A stretch of DNA of 64,000 nucleotides from PLA3 sp964592235 (lineage in GTDB: Bacteria > Planctomycetota > Phycisphaerae > UBA1845 > UTPLA1): contig CAZQCF010000003.1 of NCBI GenBank assembly GCA_964592235.1, positions 120,242 to 184,241 on the forward strand. Reading direction: 5' to 3'. The notes below the pieces were generated by a model. It saw only the letters and a list, made by a program, of their open reading frames with translations. It made no database searches and was not told the origin of the DNA. Made by a program: the position numbers and the translations under genes. Position 1 is the stretch's first letter. Every line of letters begins with the position of its first letter. Below, one piece after another: positions 58,171 through 64,000 of this stretch.

Positions 58171-59286
58171 TCAACTCGGTTTCTGTCCGGTAGGTTCCAA
58201 GTCCATTCCGGGGCTTCCCTTCAGGGGGAGCAGCAATCGAACCGTCGTCCCCATTCCTTCCTTGCTTTGAATTGAAATCGTGCCGCCCATTTCGGAGACA
58301 AGACCGTGCACCGCCGCGAGGCCCAGACCGATCTTTTTTCCGCTGCTGACTTCCTCGCCCGTCTTGGTCGTGAAGAAGGGTTCGAACAGGCGCTCCAGCA
58401 TCTCCGGGGACATTCCGACGCCCGTATCGCGAATGGCGATTTCCGCGTCATCGCCCAATCGTCTCATCTCGATGGTCAACGTTCCGCCGCTGGGCATCGC
58501 GTCGATGGCGTTTTGCGAAATGCTCTCCAGGACCGGCATCAGGCGCGTCGCCTCGAACGGCTGCGACGCCACGTCGTCGATGTTGGTCACGATTTCGATT
58601 CGAAGGGGCTTCGCGCGACGACGAAGCTCCTCGATGAACTTCGTCAGGAGCGGATTCAACTCGACCATCGCGTAGGTCGTGTTCTCCGACTCCGCGAACG
58701 CCGCCAACTGGTTCGTAATCCGTGCCGCCTGCCCGATGGACTCCGCGAGACCGCGCAACGCGCGCCGCATCTCCATCGGGCTGTTGCTCCCCAGCACCGT
58801 GTCAATCTTGATGCTGATGCCGCCAAAAATGTTGTTGAAGTGATGCGCCACGCTTCCAGCGACGCGCCCCAGCGCCGCCATGCGCCGTGTCCGGGCGATT
58901 TCCTGGGACAGGCGCTTGCGCTCGGTGATATCGCGCATGCCCAATGACGCCCCGATCGCGCGCCCCTGCTCGTCCACGATGGGCGAAACAATCATCACCA
59001 GCGCGACCGAGTGCTCCGCCCCCGGAAGCTTGATCTCAATGTCCGCCGCTTCGCCGGTTGTGATCGCGCGCGAGATCGACTCCTGAACCGTCGCGCGCTG
59101 ATCTTCCGGAAGAATCTCCAGGATCTCCCGGCCCCGCATTTGGTCGGCTGTTCGCTCAAACTGCCGCGTGGCTGCTTCGTTCCAGAACTGGACGCGCAAT
59201 TGCTCATCGACCGTGATGAACACGAACGCGAGATGCCGGCAGGCGGATTCGAAATAGCGGTCCGACGTTGCCTCCATCTCGGTCAC
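58171..59286 (-). CDS. PAS-domain sensor histidine kinase (NtrB-like, cytoplasmic)
   Basis: A 371-residue kinase with no membrane segment. A PAS domain occupies about 12-120 (FVFITVDEQLRVQFWNEAAT, ending in DITERKRL), then the dimerisation/phospho-acceptor helix with AHHFNN (His 148), and an HATPase domain with N box (SISQNAIDAMPSGG), IRDTGVGMSPE and GLGLAAVHGLVSEMGG. It begins by ATGA overlap with the upstream lipoprotein gene. No response regulator gene is adjacent, so it is an orphan in this window. Confidence 0.93.
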   Translation of the reverse strand: MTEMEATSDRYFESACRHLAFVFITVDEQLRVQFWNEAATRQFERTADQMRGREILEILPEDQRATVQESISRAITTGEAADIEIKLPGAEHSVALVMIVSPIVDEQGRAIGASLGMRDITERKRLSQEIARTRRMAALGRVAGSVAHHFNNIFGGISIKIDTVLGSNSPMEMRRALRGLAESIGQAARITNQLAAFAESENTTYAMVELNPLLTKFIEELRRRAKPLRIEIVTNIDDVASQPFEATRLMPVLESISQNAIDAMPSGGTLTIEMRRLGDDAEIAIRDTGVGMSPEMLERLFEPFFTTKTGEEVSSGKKIGLGLAAVHGLVSEMGGTISIQSKEGMGTTVRLLLPLKGSPGMDLEPTGQKPS

Positions 59287-60254
59287 TCTCCCCGAGCCTG
59301 CGCCCCGCGGCCTGGCGATCCTTCCTGCGTCACGACCCGGAGAATCGGGCTGATGACGAACAGATTCTCCCGCGGCTCCGGCGCTGCGCCCGCATCAGCC
59401 GGGGCCGGTTCGATGAAGAACGGCCGGGCCAGCAACGGCCGATCATACACGGTCGGCGTCGGCCCCAAAAGCAAAAACCCGCCGGGCGGAATGGCTGCGT
59501 CCAACGAAAGCTCATCAAAGGCGCGAACGCGACGCTCGGGCGCCATCTGTGGCCCGTTGGGAGTCATCTCCCATCGCATCGGCCCGGGCGGTTCTTCCAG
59601 TTCGGGCGTCATGCGCAGCCACAGCTCGTCCGGATTCACTGAACGCCACTCCAGCGTCAGCCGCAGCCGTGCCTTCGCTTTCAGGAAGTCCATGCCGTGC
59701 AGCCCGCCTGCTCGATCCAGATAAAAAACCACCTCATGCTCGCCGCACGATCCAATCTCCAGCTCAATCGTCCGCTGCGTATCCGGCACCACCTGATCGA
59801 CGGCAATCCGCAAGTCGGAAAGGCCCTGCAATTCCGCAAGAAGCGTCTGGCGGTGCGCATCCAACCCGATCGCCGCTCGGAATCCGTTGTCAGAGAGGTG
59901 CAGCGCCGAGCCCGCGCTGGGCAGCTTGCCGGAAGCGAGCTTCCAGATTGACTCGTTCTTTGTGAACGCGCCCTGCGGCGCCGAGATGCGGTGGACCTTG
60001 ATTTCGACCAATCGCCTTTCCGGGCGACGATTGAAGACTGAAACCGCCCCGGCGTCGTCCGTGAGTCGCCCCGTGGCGGCGCCATCGTGTGCTGACGTAC
60101 GTTGCGATACAGCATTCGCCGTTGCATCGTCGTGGGAAACAGGCTTTGTCAGGCCGGCGCAGCCACAGACCATGAGCCAGGATGCAAACAGACTCGCGCA
60201 CAGGATTTGACTTGACGACGTACGGACGAAGACGAACGGTGCAGGCGAGTTCAT
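59283..60254 (-). CDS. Predicted lipoprotein of unknown function, coupled to the histidine kinase
   Basis: A 323-residue protein whose N-terminus has a lipoprotein-type signal (lipobox MVCGC). Residues beyond about 75 form one or two beta-rich domains (RRLVEIKVHRISAPQGAFTK, RIAVDQVVPDTQRTIELEIG, HEVVFYLDRAGGL, ARLRLTLEWRSVNPDELWLR). The C-terminal half has a Pro-rich tail. The stop overlaps the start of the histidine kinase as ATGA, so the two are coupled and may act together, for example as a periplasmic sensor partner; this is inference. No family is claimed. Confidence 0.75.
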   Translation of the reverse strand: MNSPAPFVFVRTSSSQILCASLFASWLMVCGCAGLTKPVSHDDATANAVSQRTSAHDGAATGRLTDDAGAVSVFNRRPERRLVEIKVHRISAPQGAFTKNESIWKLASGKLPSAGSALHLSDNGFRAAIGLDAHRQTLLAELQGLSDLRIAVDQVVPDTQRTIELEIGSCGEHEVVFYLDRAGGLHGMDFLKAKARLRLTLEWRSVNPDELWLRMTPELEEPPGPMRWEMTPNGPQMAPERRVRAFDELSLDAAIPPGGFLLLGPTPTVYDRPLLARPFFIEPAPADAGAAPEPRENLFVISPILRVVTQEGSPGRGAQARGE

Positions 60255-60303
60255 GCTAACCAGACTGTATGACGCGCCCCCTCGACGGTCAAACGGAGCA
60301 GAA

Positions 60304-61422
60304 TCAGCCGCGCGCCAAACGGCACATCACGTCGCAGCCTCGCCGAATCATGGCATCGGTCGTGGCATAGCTAATGCGAAAATGCGTGTCCTGTGACGAG
60401 AAAATGCCGCCGGGGATGACCAGCACGTTCTCCGCGGCGGCTGCTTCCGCGAAGGCCGTCCCGGTTGAGAATCGCTTCGGGATGCGTGGAAAGACGTAGA
60501 ATCCGCCACCCGGCCGCACGATCTCGAAGCTCGACTCGAGCAACGAGCACACCAGATCGCGCTTCTTCGCGTAGTCGCGCTGATGATGTGAGACGTCGGC
60601 ATCCAGCGCTGCGAGCGTCGCCACCTGGGCCATCGATGGTGCGCAGACGTACGTATACTGATGCATCTTGGTCATCTCATCGATGACTGCCTTCGGTCCG
60701 GCAGCATAGCCCATGCGCCAGCCAGTCATGCCGTACGTCTTTCCGAAACCCCGCAGGACGATGGTGTGTTCCGGCGCAAGGGCCAGAGGGCTGATATTTT
60801 CGCCGTCGTAACAAAGCTTGTCGTATATTTCGTCCGAAATGAGTACGAGATCGTGCTGCCGAGCAATCTCCGCAGCCGCCTGCACCTCGGCCCGACTCAT
60901 GACGCGCCCCGTGGGGTTGCCTGGGGAATTGATAAGAATCGCCTTGGTGCGCGGTGTGATCGCTGCGCGGATGCGCTCAACGGGGAATGCAAAATCCGGA
61001 TACGACGACACCGGCACCGGCCGGCCGCCCAGCATGTTTACCAGGTGCACGTACGAAACGAAATACGGATCGAGAAAGATAATCTCGTCGCCCGGATCGG
61101 TGACCGCGAGCAACGCCAGCGTCAGCCCGCCCGACACACCGGACGTGATCAACACCGAGGCATCCACGCCGGATGTCTTCTTTACATCCGTGATGAGACG
61201 CTCGCGCAGTTCCGGCAGACCGCTGCTGGGTGTGTAGCGATTCTTCCCCGCGCGGATCGCCGCGATCGCGGCGTCCTTCACCGCGTCGGGGGCGTCGTAA
61301 TCCGGCATGCCGATCGACAGGTCGCAGGGATCCTTCAACCGGCCCGCCAGCTCAAAGAACTTGCGAATACCGGAGTATTCCACACGCCGTGTTCGATCAG
61401 CCAGTCGCCGGCTGTAGTCCAT
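60304..61422 (-). CDS. Class I PLP-dependent aminotransferase
   Basis: A 372-residue aminotransferase of the aspartate/aromatic type. Marks: GMPDYDAPDAVKDAA, YTPSSGLPELRERL, LINSPGNPTGRVMSRAE, ISDEIYDKLCYDGE, and the PLP lysine in RGFGKTYGMTGWRMGYAAGP. It should transfer amino groups from Asp, Glu or an aromatic amino acid to a keto acid; the exact pair is not readable. It lies 49 bp downstream in position of the lipoprotein gene's start and 6 bp after the small basic protein gene on the same strand. Confidence 0.94.
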   Translation of the reverse strand: MDYSRRLADRTRRVEYSGIRKFFELAGRLKDPCDLSIGMPDYDAPDAVKDAAIAAIRAGKNRYTPSSGLPELRERLITDVKKTSGVDASVLITSGVSGGLTLALLAVTDPGDEIIFLDPYFVSYVHLVNMLGGRPVPVSSYPDFAFPVERIRAAITPRTKAILINSPGNPTGRVMSRAEVQAAAEIARQHDLVLISDEIYDKLCYDGENISPLALAPEHTIVLRGFGKTYGMTGWRMGYAAGPKAVIDEMTKMHQYTYVCAPSMAQVATLAALDADVSHHQRDYAKKRDLVCSLLESSFEIVRPGGGFYVFPRIPKRFSTGTAFAEAAAAENVLVIPGGIFSSQDTHFRISYATTDAMIRRGCDVMCRLARG

Positions 61423-61428
61423 CGCGCG

Positions 61429-61722
61429 TTACTTCTTGCCAGCGTCCTTCTTGGCGTCTTTCTTGGCATCCTTCGCCGGCGCAGCCCCCGCAGCCGGCGC
61501 GGCAGCCCCGGCCGCAGCGCCCGCCGTCTCGTCCTTCGCCTTCTTGACCTTTGCGGCGACGGCTGCCTTGCGATGCGCGACCTTGCGCAGGCCGGTCGGT
61601 CGGCTTTGGCCAGGCTTGAATTCTTCCAGGTCCTGCAGCGCCTTGATGCGTTCGGTTCGCGTCAACACGTTACGATGACGCGACAGGGACGCTTTGCTCT
61701 TGAGGGATCGATCCATGCTCAT
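61429..61722 (-). CDS. PVC-type small basic protein with Ala/Lys-rich tail
   Basis: A 97-residue protein. Its first 55 residues match the small basic protein family known from planctomycetes, verrucomicrobia and chlamydiae: MSMDRSLKSKASLSRHRNVL, TRTERIKALQDLEEF and TGLRKVAHRK. The family is basic, linked to rRNA or ribosome genes by name, and of unknown function. Here about 40 extra C-terminal residues are almost only Ala, Lys, Asp and Gly (KDAKKDAKKDAGKK), a likely disordered nucleic-acid-binding tail. It sits between the aminotransferase and the coiled-coil membrane protein. Confidence 0.85.
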   Translation of the reverse strand: MSMDRSLKSKASLSRHRNVLTRTERIKALQDLEEFKPGQSRPTGLRKVAHRKAAVAAKVKKAKDETAGAAAGAAAPAAGAAPAKDAKKDAKKDAGKK

Positions 61723-61749
61723 GATGCCACACGCTCCTCGATACTTGTC

Positions 61750-62853
61750 TTACATCGGCTCGCCGGACTGCGTCACACCGAAGCTCACAAACAGGCAACC
61801 CTTGAATTGGTACTGCCCGCCCTGCTTGCGATATTCCGCACCCAGTGACTCGATCTCCCGGCGGAACGCCTCGCGCGACGCCGCATGTTCCTTGCTCGGC
61901 GGGTAGCCCCGTTCGGCAAACAACACAAACCCATTGCTCTTGCGCCGCGCGAACGTCCGGATTCCGCGCTGCAACAAATACTCCCTTGCATCGGCCACGT
62001 CCCTGGCCAGTTGTTCGCTGTCTCGCTCGCGCGTCACGCGAAACGACTCGATCTGCAAATAGTTCAAATTCTCCGGAAGCGCCGCCGCCGCTTGAGCCGC
62101 CCCACCTGCTGGTCCAACGCCCGCCGGCTTGTTCATCGCCACCTGGGGCGCTTCACCCTTCGGCTGCGCCGACTGGAGCATGTGCTCCAGATCCGGATTC
62201 TGGCCGCCCGCAATCTCTCGCGCGACTGCCGTCTTCACCTCCGGCGTGGCCACCTTGCTCTTGCCTAACGGAGAGCGATGCGACGCGCTCGGGGCCGCCT
62301 CCGTCACGGCCGCAACCGTTGCCAAATCCGGCTTATCTTTTGTTCGGCCTCGCCCCAGCGAGTACCCAACGATGCCGACCGCCACGGCCGCACCGGAAAA
62401 CAGCATCACGGTCGCCGCCGTCAGCGGAATCCGCCGCGACGGATAGGCCGCAGGGTTCGCCGCTCGCCGTTCCGCTTCGATTCGCTTCGCCTCGAGCCGG
62501 GCGATTTTCGCCGCCTGGCGCGCTCGGCGCAATTCTTCCTTTTCCGCACGACGCGCTTCGAGCCGTGCCTTGCGCGCCAGCTCCGCAGCCTCTGCTTCCT
62601 GGCGTGCCTGCTCCGCTGCCTTTCGCACCGCCGCCAATTCCGCCGCGGCTTCCTCTTCCGAGATGGATTGAGCCACGCCCGCAACCGGCGTCTTCAGCTC
62701 TCCCAGCGGGCCGACCGATGCCGGCTTGCGAAAACCAGCCGCATCATTGTGATGCCCAGCGCCCCGCACGGGCACCGCCGGCGACCGCGAACCACCCACG
62801 TTGCGCTTGTTCAACACCTCAAAGAGGGTTGGTCCTCGTCTCTTGTATGCCAC
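61750..62853 (-). CDS. Coiled-coil, single-pass membrane protein with C-terminal SPOR-like region
   Basis: A 367-residue protein started at the GTG at 62853 (AGGA upstream; the conserved-looking start is VAYKRRGPTLFEVLNKR). Residues of about 64-130 form a long Ala/Glu/Arg-rich coiled coil (SEEEAAAELAAVRKAAEQAR). One membrane helix covers about 142-167 (AATVMLFSGAAVAVGIVGYS). The C-terminal 90 residues (LQIESFRVTRERDSEQLARD and REYLLQRGIRTFARRK) look like a SPOR-type or related alpha/beta domain, which binds peptidoglycan or other partners. I do not know the family. The N-terminal YKRRGPTLFEVL motif appears typical of the phylum. Confidence 0.7.
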   Translation of the reverse strand: MAYKRRGPTLFEVLNKRNVGGSRSPAVPVRGAGHHNDAAGFRKPASVGPLGELKTPVAGVAQSISEEEAAAELAAVRKAAEQARQEAEAAELARKARLEARRAEKEELRRARQAAKIARLEAKRIEAERRAANPAAYPSRRIPLTAATVMLFSGAAVAVGIVGYSLGRGRTKDKPDLATVAAVTEAAPSASHRSPLGKSKVATPEVKTAVAREIAGGQNPDLEHMLQSAQPKGEAPQVAMNKPAGVGPAGGAAQAAAALPENLNYLQIESFRVTRERDSEQLARDVADAREYLLQRGIRTFARRKSNGFVLFAERGYPPSKEHAASREAFRREIESLGAEYRKQGGQYQFKGCLFVSFGVTQSGEPM

Positions 62854-63008
62854 GGCTTCCTGCCTTCTTCCGGGGGGCCGAACATGCGACGGCGAAAGTC
62901 TTACGCACGCCCCCGTTTCCTGTTCGCAGAAGTTTAACCGATCGGCCCGGCGTTTCAACAGCCCCTGAAAACAGGACACATCGTCGCCTTTTCCCGGGAC
63001 AACCCGCT

Positions 63009-64000
63009 TCACGCCAGATCGAATCGATCCAGGTTCATCACTTTGCTCCATGCCGCCACAAAGTCCCGCACGAACTTCTCCTGCGAATCCGAACAGGCAT
63101 ACACCTCGGCGATCGCCCGAAGCTGCGAGTTTGACCCGAACACAAGATCAACGCGCGTCGCCGTCCACCGGCGCTCGCCCGTCGCCCGATCGCAGCCCTC
63201 GAACTGGTCCGCATCGCCGGTAGTCGGCTTCCACTCCGTCGCCATGTCCAGCAGGTTCACGAAAAAGTCGTTGGTGAGCGACTCCTTCCGCTTCGTGAAC
63301 ACGCCGTGCGGTGCCTGCCCGTGGTTGGCGTTCAGCACGCGAAGACCGCCCACCAGCGCCGTCATCTCCGGCGCCGTCAACGTCAGCAGCTGCGCCTTGT
63401 CCACCAGCAGATGCTCGGCGGGCACGGTGAACTTCTTCTTCAAGTAATTGCGGAACCCGTCAGCGACCGGCTCCAGCACCGCGAACGACGCCGCGTCGGT
63501 CTGATCCTGCGACGCATCCATCCGACCCGGTGAGAACGGCACCGTCACGTTCATGCCCGCGTTCTTCGCGGCCTGCTCGACGGCCGCGCAGCCCCCCAGC
63601 ACGATCAGATCCGCCAGCGAGACTTTCTTCCCGCCCTGCGCCGATCCGTTGAACTCGCTCTGAATCCGCTCCAGCGCCTTGAGCACCTTCGCCAGTTGGT
63701 TCGGCTGATTGGCATCCCAGTCCTTTTGCGGGGCCAGACGAATCCGCGCGCCATTCGCCCCGCCGCGCTTGTCCGAATCGCGATACGTCGACGCCGACGC
63801 CCAGGCCGTCGATACCAGCTCCGACACCGACAACCCCGACGCCAGAATCTGCGTCTTCAGCACCGCGATGTCCTTCTCGTCCACCAGCTTGTGATTCACC
63901 GCCGGAATCGGGTCCTGCCAGATCAAGTCCTCCGCGGGCACCTCGGGGCCGAGGTATCGCACGCGCGGCCCCATGTCGCGGTGCGTCAGCTTGAACCACG
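63009..64000 (-). CDS. katG: Catalase-peroxidase KatG, C-terminal part, cut by the window edge
   Basis: The last 329 residues of a KatG. The visible start is WFKLTHRDMGPRVRYLGPEV, and the domain runs through DLIWQDPIPAVNHKLV, STAWASASTYRDSDKRGGAN, RIRLAPQKDWDANQ, KVSLADLIVLGGCAAVEQAA, LLTLTAPEMTALVGGLRVLN and the end TRVDLVFGSNSQLRAIAEVY with DLA at the C-terminus. It covers the C-terminal domain, which lost its haem but shapes the active site. KatG removes hydrogen peroxide. The N-terminal haem domain lies outside the window to the right. Confidence 0.97.
   Translation of the reverse strand, partial: WFKLTHRDMGPRVRYLGPEVPAEDLIWQDPIPAVNHKLVDEKDIAVLKTQILASGLSVSELVSTAWASASTYRDSDKRGGANGARIRLAPQKDWDANQPNQLAKVLKALERIQSEFNGSAQGGKKVSLADLIVLGGCAAVEQAAKNAGMNVTVPFSPGRMDASQDQTDAASFAVLEPVADGFRNYLKKKFTVPAEHLLVDKAQLLTLTAPEMTALVGGLRVLNANHGQAPHGVFTKRKESLTNDFFVNLLDMATEWKPTTGDADQFEGCDRATGERRWTATRVDLVFGSNSQLRAIAEVYACSDSQEKFVRDFVAAWSKVMNLDRFDLA

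Noticed and set aside
61845..63134. A 429-codon plus-strand frame opposite the coiled-coil protein
   Set aside because: It is extremely rich in Pro, Ser and Arg, as expected for an antisense reading of Ala/Glu-rich coiled coil.

Overview
The window looks like chromosomal DNA of a high-GC member of the Planctomycetota, probably Phycisphaerae-like. The signs are a PVC-type small basic protein (61429-61722), a PEP-CTERM protein beside an XrtA-type polysaccharide deacetylase, secreted proteins with dockerin-like ends and Cys-rich GACC repeats, and a bacterial topoisomerase VI A subunit. I see no phage, integrase, IS transposase, CRISPR array or rRNA. Taxonomy is inferred from gene content only.

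Region by region. 1-5.6 kb: a partial gene resembling queuosine salvage proteins, an exported esterase, a cupin, a DinB protein, a lipoprotein and a large secreted subtilisin-like protease. 5.6-9.8 kb (minus): a surface module of PEP-CTERM protein, multi-pass membrane protein and polysaccharide deacetylase. 9.9-13.9 kb (minus): a BFD-like ferredoxin, an M24 peptidase, and a receiver-like gene translationally coupled to a GGDEF protein. 14.1-18.7 kb: PBP4-type D,D-carboxypeptidase, polyprenyl sugar-phosphate transferase, cyclophilin and an NTF2-like protein. 18.8-21.5 kb: tRNA-Pro(CGG), a serine hydrolase and a repeat family. 21.5-28.1 kb: Topo VI A, class V aminotransferase, a broken DUF4160/DUF2442 pair, RNase III, TruD, an Mpo1-like protein and an RNase HII-like protein.

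28.5-33.0 kb is one 1480-residue secreted modular protein: three lamin-tail-like domains, four Cys-rich repeats, a dockerin-like domain and a C-terminal exonuclease-endonuclease-phosphatase domain. 33.1-46.8 kb is mixed housekeeping and envelope genes: three lipoproteins (one of them MsrB), cytidylate kinase with an acyltransferase, a GH113-like hydrolase, AspRS, an EamA transporter, Ada, an SPFH protein, and an ECF sigma/anti-sigma/secretin-N-like set.

46.9-58.1 kb (minus) is the transcription/translation core: rpoB, a GNAT-like gene, rpoC, rpsL and rpsG, with a near-consensus promoter, a leader of about 290 nt and a strong terminator. rplJ/rplL do not precede rpoB, and fusA/tuf do not follow rpsG. 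58.2-64 kb (minus): a lipoprotein coupled to a PAS histidine kinase, a class I aminotransferase, the PVC small basic protein, a coiled-coil membrane protein, and the C-terminal part of catalase-peroxidase cut by the right edge.

No single new defence or biosynthetic system stands out. The most unusual items are the GNAT-like gene inside rpoB-rpoC, the solitary Topo VI A gene, the DUF4160 gene with an in-frame TGA before DUF2442, the Cys-repeat/dockerin secreted proteins, and two families of inverted-repeat elements.
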